Source: Calliphora vicina (Eukaryota > Arthropoda > Insecta > Diptera > Calliphoridae). From it: a DNA stretch of 64,000 bases. Of this stretch, positions 33,508-44,688 are shown piece after piece. The stretch lies in the NCBI RefSeq assembly GCF_958450345.1, contig NC_088780.1:29411667-29475666 (forward strand). Reading direction: 5' to 3'. Position 1 is the stretch's first letter; each line of letters opens with the position of its first letter. The notes under the pieces were generated by a model that saw only the letters and a program-made list of their open reading frames with translations, searched no databases and had not been told where the DNA came from. The translations under genes and the position numbers were made by a program.

Positions 33508-34253
33508 AACTACACCACCATAGTGGGGGAGGTATAATGGGTTAGGGCTGTTGTTTGCAACATACAAAAATATTGTCCCAACACCCACCTTAAAGTATAT
33601 CAATCTGCTCACCATGACTTTCTGAGTCGACTAAGCGATGTCCGTCCGTCTGTCTGTCTGTCCGTCCATCCATCCATCCATGTATACCTTTTAATCAAAC
33701 TACAATTCGCAGGTTTAAAGATAATTCGTCAAAATTTGGCACAAACCCCAAGGACAAAGGCTATTTGGTTAGAATAAGCCCATTATTTATCCTAGCCCCC
33801 ATACAATTGGCCTATTTGAAAATAGTTAAGCTCTCCTAAATATCTTAATTATAAACATATTCAAACCAAATTCAGCACAATTAAGTTTTCTGCAAGCCGA
33901 ACTCTCACGACCAAATTTCGTGACAATCGGTCAACACTATTCCATAGCTCCCATATAAGCAACATTCTCGAAAATGTCATTAATATACATAAATCTCAGA
34001 AATATGCCAGTATCCAAACAAAATTCAACACAAATATGTTCCATATATTCGCAATTCATCCCACAAAATTTTGTGACGATTGGTTCATAATTAGTCATAG
34101 CTCCCATATAAGGCCTACTACCGAAAATGTCTGTATTCAAATGAGATTCAACACAAATAATTTTCATATCAAAAGAAAACTCTTTATAATCATATACCCG
34201 GTGTAGGGTATCATAAGGTCGGGCTTTGTCCGACTATACTATTTTACTTGTTT
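33508..34253 (-). mobile_element. Family B copy fixed inside element E2
   Basis: It is the counterpart of 18129-18782. It begins CTACACCACCATAGTGGGGG and ends with the inverted hairpin zone GGTCGGGCTTTGTCCGACTA and TTTTACTTGTT. It contains an expanded GTCCGTCCGTCTGTCTGTCT then CATCCATCC microsatellite (33642-33680). The hairpin, lost in E1's copy, is kept here. Confidence 0.8.
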
Positions 34254-34800
34254 ATTAAAAAGTCTTCTTCATTGCTTTTCACAACGGATTTTGTTATATT
34301 TTTTTTTGAATGAAATATTAAAATAAAATATAAAAAATTCAAATTTAAAATATTTTTTAACACTTAAGTCTTTAACCCACATTTTTTTAAAGAAAATTTA
34401 TTGGAAATCTAAAAGGATATTAAAGGATAAAAATTTAAAAAGACATTTTTGACATCTTTTGATCCTTACAGGATAAAATTAAAATAATACGAAATATTTT
34501 AAAACTCCTATTGATCATTTGACACCAAATTTGATATAGTAGGATGATCAGAAGTATTTTAAAACATTTTTATAAAAATGTACTCCTCTGAAAATTTGAA
34601 GTCCTTTTAAAAGGAAACAGGATCACGAAATGAAAAACTGAAAACGCAGTTTTTCTCCATTTAATTTATTGTTTCAGACGTATATCATCCGGTTCGTGCC
34701 TAATATTGAGTGTCTTACGGTGTTTTCATTTAAAATTTCAGTTCATTCGAATCATAAATGAATTTTTGGATATGTACTGTGTAATGAACTATGCAGCGCC

Positions 34801-35129
34801 TTCTGTTTTATTCGTCATAGAAAAATTCACATTTGATTTTACATTTGAATAATTTTTGCGCAATAAACCTGTTCATTAATTCAATAAATCAAGATTTCCC
34901 AACTTCTCTTTTTCTTTTCGCAATGACCATTTAGGATCATATATTTGTTTTTCTTCTAACAAACATATTAAATATTTAAATCTATTACATGAACTATATA
35001 AGCCAACCTTCATGCCCATAAACTAATCAATATACTCATATATAAATCAAGACTTGAATAAAAAACAAACACAACATTTTTTATAATTTTTTTTTTCATT
35101 TTATTTAAATTACATTTAGTGTACTTAAC
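34801..35129. other. Unrecognised AT-rich stretch
   Basis: No gene or element is recognised between D copy 3 and the hAT relic. Confidence 0.4.
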
Positions 35130-35137
35130 GTGACCAT

Positions 35138-36554
35138 TAGGGTATTCGAATTATTCGATTTTTCTCTTGTTCGAATAAAACGAATAATTCGAATAAGAGA
35201 TTTTAACTTGTTCGAATAATTCGATCACACGTTTAAAATTAATCGAATTATTCGATTAATTAATTTTTTTTTAAAAAAAGTAAAGAATGAAGTTTTGATT
35301 GTTAAAGAAAAACAAAAAATAACGTTAAAGTTGAAAATTCAATTATTAATAATGTTAAAAGGCATTCGAAAACAAAGTCCATCATTAAATTTTCAGCAGA
35401 AATATTGTGATCAGAAGAACTCCCGAACAATCTACAAAACAATCGACTAGCAAACCCTTTGGAGCTATACTTTAAAAAATTTGAGCTAGTTGGACTGCTC
35501 CTAAATTCAAATACAATATAAACGTATTAAGAACTTTTTATGTCGTTCATTAATTCGGGTTTTAAATTGAGTAACTAATTCTTTAGTAAATTAATTATTC
35601 ACTATTTCTAAATAATTTATAACATATTGTATTATACATCAAGCTCTATCAATGTAGCCGAATCTTTGCTTAATAAAGTGGTCTTGGGGAATTACACAAT
35701 AAAGAGAATCTGTCCAAAGTTTGATATCATTGCCAGTGAACGTGGCTAATTTGAAGTCAGGCAGTGCATGATTGACGCATTTACAAATACGCATCTAACA
35801 TTACCATGTTAGACAAAAATGTTCAACGATGTTCAAAATCATATATAAGACGAACTCCATGCTTTTCTTGCAACAAAACGTTAGTTTGCAATATTTGTGT
35901 TTATCATTCGATTTATTAAATATTTTGCAACACTTACGTACGCGGTTAATAACATCACTTATATGCATATATTTTAAGATCAAATAATGTAATCATTATA
36001 AATTTCATAATCAATATAACTTTCGACGACCGTTTCAAAATCACATTCTCCATCACATTCAACTCCACTTTAATCTAAGTTAAAATTTTGATTATTAAAT
36101 GCGATTCTTCTAATATTTCGCCAGCTAAATAAAAAATATTTTATTCCGTACCTTTTATTTTTATTGGTTCAAGTCCTAAATTAAAAATTTTGAAAGATTT
36201 GTTTTTAGAATTGTAACTTCTTGCAGTAATATTTAAATATTTATAGAAGGAGCTATCGGAACACTCATCTACAGTGATCGAAAGTCCCTTTGTCTTTAGT
36301 TATTTGTCGAATTTCAGAAACAATACAATTTTTGTAAGTCGTTATTACTTATTTAAATTCGGAGTTATGAACAATTTTAAACAATTTAATAAATTTAAAT
36401 ATATATGAACATTTTTTCTTTTTATTCGATTATTCTACATAAAATTGCTCGAATTATTCGTTATTCGAAAATTGCCATTTTTAAATTGTTCGAATAATTA
36501 TTCGTAAGAAATTATTCGATTAATCGAACGATCATTAGTCGAATGTATACCCTA
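35138..36554 (-). mobile_element. hAT element relic with perfect 8-bp duplication
   Basis: The left end is TAGGGTATTCGAATTATTCG; the right end is GAATGTATACCCTA. The flanks are GTGACCAT on both sides (35130-35137, 36555-36562). TAGGG ends with 8-bp duplications are typical hAT (the Ac type). Both ends carry arrays of TTCGAATAATTCG-like words. On the minus strand about 35380-35350 one frame reads HNISAENLMMDFVFE, similar to the LSAENxxxLxFLN tail of hAT transposases. Another minus-strand frame (about 35800-35650) is open but unrecognised. Confidence 0.8.
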
Positions 36555-36562
36555 GTGACCAT

Positions 36563-36769
36563 TCACCTAAATTTTGTATAACGCTTTTTGGTGTTTCAGA
36601 CTTGTAACTTTTTTAAAAATTTAAAAAAATCGCTTCTTTAATCATTTGATTCTTAATGTTCTTTATTAGCAGATTTAAATACCAGCTGCGATTCAAAAAT
36701 TCTAACGATATTCAGAACTGATAACTAGATCCACTGTTTCCGAAAATTATTAAATAATTTAGTAATTAC
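36563..36769. other. Unrecognised AT-rich stretch
   Basis: Nothing is recognised in this short interval between the hAT relic and element F. Confidence 0.4.
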
Positions 36770-37451
36770 ACTGTCCAACAAATTGAGACTTTTTGATTGG
36801 AACAGAACAGCGACCCTATAATTCTGAAAGGGCATGTTGAGTATATCATATTTGTAGAACAAACTTATAGTTCAGTTGGTCTGAATTTTTTTTACAGTGG
36901 GTCAAAGTTTTAAGTTTTTGATCGAAGGTAGCATTATACTAACTGAAAAAATGTCGAAAGTTAATATCTGAGAGAATTCTTATTGTCAGAGTTATATTGT
37001 GGAATTTTATGGGGATCATTTTTGTGGAAGACCTTAACCCCCTATCTCCTATCTTTAGAGGTCAAATTGACCCCTTTTTGAGAAAATTGAAAAAAGTCAT
37101 TTCAAAAAGGACATTTAAGGATTAAAATGTTCTGCGAAATTTTTTGTCGTAAAATTTCATTGGGGTTCACCAAAGACACAAAAGTTGTAAATAGAGCCCT
37201 TTACGCTTAATTAGAAAAATTACACGCCATATCCGGTCTCACATTTTTTAAAATGTGTGTAAATAGTCCATAAGGAGAACTAGAATATTTTAATCCTTAA
37301 CTGTCCTTTTTGAAAGGACTTTTTTCGATTTTCTCAAAAAAGGGGTCAATTTGACCCCTAAAGAGAGGAGATAGGGGGTTAAGATCTTCCACAAAAATGA
37401 TCCCTATAAAATTCCACAATATAACTCTGACAGTGAGAATTCTCTCAGATG
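36770..37451. mobile_element. Foldback element F
   Basis: It begins CACTGTCCAACAAATTGAGA, which resembles the CACCGTCCGACAAATAGAG end of element E. Arms of about 163 bp at 36968-37129 and 37288-37450 are inverse copies (GAGAGAATTCT, TTGACCCC, CCCCCTATCTCCT, TAAAATTCCACAATATAACT), separated by about 158 bp. No matching right end is found before family G begins, so F is truncated or was invaded by G. Confidence 0.65.
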
Positions 37452-37492
37452 CATATTTTAAGTTAAAAAACATTTATTTTGATAGATATCAA

Positions 37493-37926
37493 AGTCGCAT
37501 CCCACTAAGCGGCCAAAAATCTCTTCAAGGAAATGACCTAAGTCTATGGCTTAGGTCGCATAAACGCATAGAACGGAAGGAGAGAATAAAAAATTACTCT
37601 CTTTTCACACATACGGGTGATACAAAAACAAAATACATGCAATACATTCTCATGAATTCGGTTTTTGACAACAGACTTAGGTTTTTGGCTCTCGGTTACC
37701 TATCTAGTTTTTGTCTATGACCTAAGCTTTATTTTGAGAAAAAAGGGCCCATTTTGAAAAAAAGTCAAAACTTTATTTTTTTTTTTAAAGATTGAATAAA
37801 TAGCTATCTAAGCTAAGAAAAAATGTTTGCCAAAAATTACATGTTTTCCCAAAATGTTAAATTTTGACCCCCTCTAACTCAAGGAGTTCTTTGCCGATTA
37901 CAAAAGTTTGTTCACTTGATATGAAA
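37493..37926. mobile_element. Family G copy 3, carrying a family W insertion
   Basis: It starts CGCATCCCACTAAGCGGCCA and ends TTGACCCCCTCTAACTCAAG, TTTGTTCACTTGATATGAAA. About 37547-37715 belongs to family W (TTTTTGACAACAGACTTAGG, CACATACG). ACCTAAG occurs on both sides (about 37541-37547 and 37722-37728), while other G copies have a single GACCTAAG. It is non-coding; a 107-codon frame spans the insertion. Confidence 0.55.
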
Positions 37927-39867
37927 TACCCATATGTATAATGATACATCATACATCATTCAAAGTTTTAAGAAAGAAATCACTCTTCAAGTCCCCATAG
38001 AAGACCAAAACTATATATTGATGGTAGGTATACAAGATTCGACACACTCTTACTGGAAAAGAGATAAAATCTCTCACGTCTTGCGGTTTGCAAAAAACCA
38101 TCTGGTCACATTAAGTGTTGTAAAAATAAATTTAATTTTATTATGATTTTTATCGATTTAAATGGCAATTAATTGCCAAACTAAATAAAATTTATCGAAT
38201 TTTCATAATAATTTATGGACATCTCTATGTAGAACAAGTACATATTTAATGGCTTATATTTCAATAGAAATATCCAAAAAAAAAATCAATAAAATTTACA
38301 TATTAATAAACAAACCGAAAAAAAATTAAAACACAAAATACAAATTTGTTCAACTGCATTGAATGAGGAGGCCTAAGGCCAAAAGTTGTTTATTTAAAAG
38401 GAAATTTAAAGTGTTGGTTGTAAATTGTTTAAAGGGTATAAATAGTTGGTTAAATGAAATTAAAAAAAAAACACAAAAGAATTTTTCTCTTACACATTTA
38501 CTAGAAATTGGATTTTGTTTTGTTTTTCATTTTAGTTTTTTGCTTTAAACATGAAAATTTAACCAGCAAAGAAACCACTGTAAACAAAAAATCTCCTCAA
38601 ATGTATTGAATTTTAAGGTTGTTTTTTTTTTAGTTTGTTGCTGTTTTGGGAAAACACACCTGTAAATGAACTACTTTTTATTTAGTTTGTTTCTGGTTTC
38701 TCTGTTCATACAGAAATTGCATTAGACCTCAAGAACTCTGTATGTTTGAAATACTTTTAAGGCATTTGTTGGTTTTTTTTGTGAGAGAGCAGAACCGTAA
38801 AGGAATGTATTCGTGAGGAATTTCTACAAAGATGTTGATCATGTTCTTCAACTGATAGAGTTTCTGTAATTTTAATTTTAATTTCACAACCTTTTCTGGC
38901 TGAAACATTTCTTTCTCATTATGAATATTTATCAAGTAAGAAAGTTTAGTCGGTGAAGCCCGATTATTTACCATTTTTGGGGTCGTAAGTTTCGATCACT
39001 TTATTTCATAGTTCAAAAATTGAATTAAGTGAGCGAAAAGATTTGAACTGCTTCATTTAGGTCAATCAAGTGAATCGTTCAATAGAACTAGTTTGTTCGT
39101 GAACTATCAACCGTTTACATCTTAATAGAATCATCCTAGTTTTTGAATATAAAGTAAAGAATAAATACTTTATATTTACTGCTACCAGACCGCATACTCC
39201 TTAGCAAATCTACTTAATCAATTTAAAAGTAAAACTTAGAAAAAAAACTTCCAAAAATAAAAAAAGAGACAAAACGAAAAAATTTTCAAAAAAAAATAAA
39301 ATAATTCTGCACATGTTGTAAATTGTGTATAGGCCACTAGTAATTTTCATTCATTTTATATTTTGTTTAGTTTTTTATTTCTTATTTATTTTTATAGTTT
39401 TCTTTCAATTTTTAACTACATACAGTTTTAGTGCATTTTTTTGGATTTATAGAGGAGTCTGTCTAGTATAAGGAGTTTAGTCAGTTTTGTTTCGTTTTGT
39501 AGCTGAAGTCTTAACTGGCATTTGGAGTTTTTAAAAAAAAAAAATTATATTTTTTTTGGAATTTTTCTATAGATTGACCACTTTTTCTGGATTTCCTTGA
39601 AATACTTGCCTGTGTTTTAGCAAACAGGCTGCAAGTGTTAAAACTATTCCCTCAATGAAAACAAATTCTAGTTTTATGGTTAAAAAATTAACTATTAACG
39701 TAAAACTAAAGCAAGAAAATTACATAAATTGGCTGAAGCTGGAATGGTTTCGTTTACAAGGATTTTTTGTGTAATGCACTATGGGGCATACCGGAATTTC
39801 TTGTTAGTTTTTTTTGCAATTGAAAATATAAAGAATATCCTGCGATAGTTTTTTTTTTGTTTCGAAA
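37927..39867. other. Mostly unrecognised AT-rich DNA with two fragments
   Basis: No gene is supported. A B-type 5' end fragment lies at 38933-38972 (CAAGTAAGAAAGTTTAGTCG, GTGAAGCCCGA). A GAACTAGTTTG-type repeat lies at 39000-39120. The rest is AT-rich without recognised elements, and may be unique DNA. Confidence 0.4.
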
Positions 39868-41053
39868 ATGACGTATTTTGTACCCACTAAGCGTCATATG
39901 TGGGAAGTTTTGCTATACTTCTTTAATTTGAAATATTACTGCCTGAAGATTGTTGTAAAACTCAACAAGAGCTTGCAAAGTCATTGGGAACTACCCAAGC
40001 AGCAATTTCAAAACGCTTGCGAGCAGCATAATTCATACAGATGCACCAGAAAACCATACGAATTGAAGCCGAGAGACCTTGAAAGACGATTTTTCATATC
40101 CGAAATTCTGCTTGAACGCATCAAAACATTACTTTATTTCAGAGACCGAAAATAACGAAGTCACTTTCATTTCAATGGTAAATTCGCATTCGCAGCCATT
40201 TAAAAGTAATTTTTTGTGATATATCACTGAGAGAGTGATTTATTCGAGAACATTTTAGGTTTGGGGTTGAGAGAAACAGAAAAGAAACAAACACAAATAC
40301 TCTATATGAGTGATTTATAATTTATTTTTTTCGTAAAGTTCAGCTGTGACTTTTATTTGCCAACATGAAAAATAAATGGCAAAAATGCATTTGATGCAAA
40401 TCAACACTTAAATATATAAAATTTATCAATAGATTAATAACAAATTAAAAAAAAATTCTCATTTCTGTTACTCAGACTTCATTACTTCATATTTATCATA
40501 TTATTTCCATAATTTTTTAAAAATTACTAACAATTATTGTATGTAAATAAAAGAGAAAGTAACAGTTATTAAGATCAAGAATAATTGAATTGTTTATCTC
40601 ACATCAAACCATTAAAAAACAACAAAAACAGATAAAAGACATACCAAACCATTTAAATAAAAATCATTTTATAACTGTTATTTTCAGTGATTTATTTTTA
40701 TCACAAAAATATAAAGCACAAATTTGAGTTTTTTGGTATATGGACGAGTTATTTTCGATCTCTGCTTTATTTGGACCCATTAGGATAACCCGATGTAGAA
40801 GAGATCGTATGTGAAGCTTGGCCAACCAACCAAATCAACACCAAAGCCAAAAATCTATGGCTCCAAGGAAATACTCTGTATTTGATGGAAGCAAAAAGGT
40901 GCTATCTATTATGAGCTACTGAAATCTGACCAGACCATCACAGGGAACATGTAACGAACGCAACAGAACATGTGGTCAGGCATGAATTCAGACATGATCG
41001 ATGCCGAACTCTGTCTCTGTGATACGCTTAACTTTGGAACAGAATATCCGATA
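39868..41053 (+). pseudogene. mariner transposase relic 1, split by a hAT MITE
   Basis: The N-terminal part reads KRHMWEVLLYFFNLK, then after a frame change TQQELAKSLGTTQAAISKRL-type helix-turn-helix sequence, then KPYELKPRDLERRFFISEIL (to about 40120), which is characteristic of mariner. A 625-bp MITE follows. The relic resumes after 40772 with the region before and around the AKPNIHG-type motif, YYELLKSDQT and GNM.RTQQ (about 40905-40975). The segment with the first catalytic Asp is deleted, and no HDNARPH or SPD motif is found. A normal mariner transposase is about 345 residues; this one is dead. Confidence 0.85.
40140..40764. mobile_element. 625-bp hAT-type MITE inside mariner relic 1
   Basis: The left end is CAGAGACCGAAAATAAC; the right end is GTTATTTTCGATCTCTG, a 17-base inverted repeat with one mismatch. 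The flanks are CTTTATTT on both sides (40132-40139, 40765-40772), a perfect 8-bp duplication. CAGAG ends with 8-bp duplications are diagnostic of hAT. The interior is AT-rich and non-coding. Confidence 0.9.
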
Positions 41054-41640
41054 TTGGCGCTATGGAGGCTTAAAGTAGGGTACCTTCGACATGTGAAATT
41101 TTTAAACACGTGGCATTGTTTTGTTTCCCTTGCTTGTGGTATTTATCTCTTATATTTTCCAAGTTATCGGCATTTCAAAATTAGGCCATACCTTGGTCCG
41201 CGTTTTTAAAAATATAGGGCGTACTTTTGGACCGAATGGACTTGGTTTTTTTTTTGTTAGTTAGATAACTGAATTACCAATAATATACAAATTATTTCAG
41301 AGCAATATTAATTATGGATCCAAAAATAATCGATCTTCAATTTAAAAATTCAAAAAATAGTAGATTTTTGCTGTTTTTGGGGGCGAAAAGGTGACTTAAA
41401 ATTTGTTTAAGAACATACAACAATTTTATGTTTTTCTGTAAGGTATAAAAAACATGTCCTATTTTTCGAATATGACGCCCCTACGCCCTTCTAATTTTGA
41501 CCTATTTTTTATAAAAATTTCCTTGTCTACGCTCACGTCAAATTTTATTTCGATCGGACCAGTTAATACTGCCCCACTGTGCTACGTATGTAAACGCACA
41601 CCAAAATATTCCTTGATTATGCAGAATTTCTATTAATTCT
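41054..41640. repeat. Dispersed repeat family V, copy 2
   Basis: It begins GGCGCTATGGAGGCTTAAAG and TAGGGTACCTTCGACATGT, the inverse of 525-560. It then has GTTTTTCTGTAAGG and CCTATTTTTCGAATATGACG (41430-41480), direct matches to 165-235. The junction with mariner relic 1 is abrupt at about 41050. It is unclassified and non-coding. Confidence 0.6.
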
Positions 41641-42212
41641 AAATTAATAGAACTTTAATTGACTTATTTTTTTTAATATAAGAGAAATTTCTTTTGGAAG
41701 TTTTGAGATGTTGTGAATATTGCTTGTCAATAGATTTAATATGTTCTATAAAAAATTTAACGACAACTTTCAATTTCTACAGAAAATGTATCGATTAGTT
41801 CAACTAATAAAAACTTTAAATATCTACAGAACATTTGAATCGTTTATTACAAAAACCAGTCAACCAACAAATAATCCAAAATTATGTTATTGGATGATTA
41901 CTATTTTGTAAAGGTAAATGCATTGTTTAATGCCAAAAAAAATAAATACTGCCCCCTATTATGCTGAAACAAAGCCAAGAAAATCGAGTTTAGTGTAGAA
42001 AGAAGTCAAGTGGCAGCAGTTGACTGGCCTTACAAGGCCCAAATATATTTTTTTTTCATAAATATTGTGTCAATAAATCAGAGAAAAATAAAAGATTTAC
42101 AAGCTCTGAAACCCTATTCGGTTGGATATGAAGAGTTTTATGGGTATATTATTCAATGGTCTACAATGGCAGCAGAATGCTCTGATGGCGAACAGTCATT
42201 CCAGAACAAATA
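41641..42212. other. Unrecognised stretch
   Basis: It contains a 73-codon plus-strand frame (42010-42231) with no recognised domain. No element features are seen. Confidence 0.35.
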
Positions 42213-42562
42213 TATGGGGGATTTCATGTAACTTTTCAAATCGATGTCTTCCGATGGGATAGTAATTTACAAAATTTTTCAACAAGATCGGTCAAGAACT
42301 CTATGAGTTATAGTTGGGACAAAACTGATGTTTTTTCTCATCCGTGTAATTTATTACTTATTGTTCTTAGCAAAATGTGTCCCAATTAGTTTAAAAGGCT
42401 AATATCTCAAATCTTTCGAAAAAAAATTAAAAAAAAATTTTTAATTTTTTTCTAAAATTCAAAACTTTTTAGACTTCTTTTTAAAACAGGCCCCTTTTTT
42501 CTCATAAGAAAGCTTAGGTCTTTTCCTTGAACAGCTTTTTGGTCGCTTAGTGGGATGCGACT
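42213..42562. mobile_element. Family G, copy 4
   Basis: It starts GGGGGATTTCATGTAACTTT and ATCGATGTCTTCCGATGGGA, and ends TGGTCGCTTAGTGGGATGCG. It shares GATCGGTCAAGAACTCTATG and TTCTTAGCAAAATGTGTCCC with copies 1 and 2. It is truncated relative to copy 2. Bases 42563-42880 hold nothing recognisable. Confidence 0.6.
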
Positions 42563-42879
42563 TCATATTTGTATGAATATGATGTTAAACTCTTTTAAAA
42601 GTTCATTTATCATTTTACTTTTCAAGTTCCTAATAAAATTAGAATATTTCATATGATATTTAGAATAGTGGTGGATGTTTGTTTTAGAAATCAGTCAAGT
42701 GCAAACTTTAAAAAAGTAAAAAAAGTTTTATGTTTATCAATCAGTTACACAAATGGATAACTTTCATGAAAAAAATATTAGTTTTGTAAAAGTAATTTTT
42801 AGGTTGCTAGGAAGTTTTCTTTGATTTACTCAAAATCACTAATTTGTTGCTTAACAGGTTTTTGAAATAAACTATTAAT

Positions 42880-44470
42880 TTATCGTTAACTTAAATTTTC
42901 TATAGAAAGTTTTCGATAGCACTGATGAAGAACATCTATAGAAAATTTATTGAAAACTTAAATTTTCTATACAAAATTTATTGATAACTTAAACTTTCTA
43001 AAGTAAATGTATGAAAATTTATCGATAATATTAATGTTCTATAGAAAATTTATCGATAACATTAATTTTCTATAGAAAATGTATCGATATCATTAATTTT
43101 CTATAGAAAATTTATCGATAACATTAATTTTCTATAGAAAATTTATCGATAACATTAATTTTCTATAGAAAATTTATCGATAACATTAATTTTCTATAGA
43201 AAATTTATCGATAACATTAATTTTCTATAGAAAATTTATCGATAACATTAATTTTCTATAGAAAATTTACCGATAACATTCATTTTGTATAGAAAATTAA
43301 TCGATAACATTCATTTTGTATAGAAAATTAATCGATAACATTAATTTTCTATAGAAAATTTATCGATAACATTAATTTTCTATAGAAAATTTATCGATAA
43401 CATTAATTTTCTATAGAAAATTTATCGATAGCATTCATTTTCTATAGAAAATTTATCGATAACATTAATTTTCTATAGAAAATTTATGAATAACATTAAT
43501 TTTCTATAGAAAATTTATGAATAACATTAATTTTCTATAGAAAATTTATGAATAACATTAATTTTCTATAGAAAATTTATCGATAACTTAATTTTCTATA
43601 GAAAATTTATCGATAACTTAATTTTCTATAGAAAATTTATCGATATCATTAAGTTTCTATAGAAAATTTATCGATAACATTAATTTTCTATAGAAAATTT
43701 ATCGATAACATTAATTTTCTATAGAAAATTTATCGATAACATTAATTTTCTATAGAAAATTTATCGATAACATTAATTTTCTATAGAAAATTTATCGATA
43801 ACATTAATTTTCTATAGAAAATTTATCGATAACATTAATTTTCTATAGAAAATTTATCGATAACATTAATTTTCTATAGAAAATTTATCGATAACATTAA
43901 TTTTCTATAGAAAATTTATCGATAACATTAATTTTCTATAGAAAATTTATCGATAACATTAATTTTCTATAGAAAATTTATCGATAACATTAATTTTCTA
44001 TAGAAAATTTATCGATAACATTAATTTTCTATAGAAAATTTATCGATAACATTAATTTTCTATAGAAAATTTATCGATTACTGAAGAAAATGTTTTAATA
44101 ACTTTAACTTTCATTTTCTGAAGATAATTTATCGATAGTGTTAATTTTCAATAGACAATTTTTCGATATCTTTAATTTTCTATTAAAAATGTGTCGATAG
44201 TTTATCGATATATTTAATTATATAGAAAAAGTTTATCGATAACAATCATTTTCTAAAGAAAATTTATGGGTTCTATAATGTTATATAGAAAAGTTATCGT
44301 TAATTTTATTTTTCTATAGAAACTTAAGATAGTTTTACTTTTCTATAGAAAGTTAATCGATAACTTTATTTGTTAAAAGAAATTTTTTCGATCATTTTAA
44401 TGATCAATTATCGATAACTTTAAGTTTTTATAGAAAATTTATTCAAAATAAGTTCCTGTAAAATTTTCTA
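42880..44470. repeat. 31-bp satellite with TATCGATA cores
   Basis: The central array (about 43020-44085) has some 33 near-identical units with a period of 31 bp. The consensus unit is the perfect 18-bp palindrome AATTTTCTATAGAAAATT, followed by TATCGATAA and CATT. TTATCGATAA is itself a perfect 10-bp palindrome overlapping the first by one base. Both edges (42880-43020, 44090-44470) hold decayed units, as expected for an array homogenised in the middle. TATCGATA equals the Drosophila DRE bound by DREF, and CGATA is the BEAF-32 core. Binding here is inference. No gene lies inside. Confidence 0.95.
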
Positions 44471-44623
44471 TAGAAAATGTATAATTAATTGTATGATTAC
44501 AAAATGTTAATAAAGCAAATATCTTAACTTATTTCCTAGTAGTAACAATTTACTTAGTTGCTTAATATTTCATGCAATTTTGCACAAATCTCTAACAATG
44601 TCTTACTTCTTATCTATTTTCAG

Positions 44624-44688
44624 TCAACGATCTCTGGTACCGTACTGTAGCAACAGCAGCATCACAAAAACCTCTGCTTTAATCAAAG
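44624..44688 (+). CDS. Putative 65-bp internal exon of an unknown host gene
   Basis: The upstream acceptor is strong: a CTAAC branch-like word at about 44592-44596, then a pyrimidine-rich run ending TATTTTCAG at 44623. A consensus donor GTAAGT begins at 44689. Only one frame is open: after one base, 21 codons reading QRSLVPYCSNSSITKTSALI(K), leaving one base. In that phase it continues openly into the segment at 49637. The protein is not recognised. It could equally be an untranslated exon, a lncRNA exon or chance. Satellite arrays lie on both sides. Confidence 0.35.

Larger units (their letters stand above)
32333..34722. mobile_element. Element E, copy 2, containing C and B
   Basis: The left end CACCGTCCGACAAATAGAG and right end TTACGGTG match E1. 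The flanks are TTT on both sides, again a 3-bp duplication. Internally E2 equals E1 except for an added family C copy at 32757-33474, then the shared B copy at 33508-34253. Order of events: B into ancestral E, spread of E, then C into E2. Confidence 0.8.
32225..34800. mobile_element. Element D, copy 3 (fragment) interrupted by E2
   Basis: Bases 32255-32332 (AATATCTCTTGAACTAAAAA, GATCTTCTCAAGAACTATTT) and 34723-34790 (ATTTAAAATTTCAGTTCATT, CATAAATGAATTTTTGG) are consecutive parts of D1 (about 22460-22575). Between them lies element E copy 2. Only a small internal piece of D survives. Confidence 0.65.

Noticed and set aside
42880..44090. CRISPR-like array
   Set aside because: The 31-bp units follow each other with no unique spacers and the setting is eukaryotic; it is a satellite.
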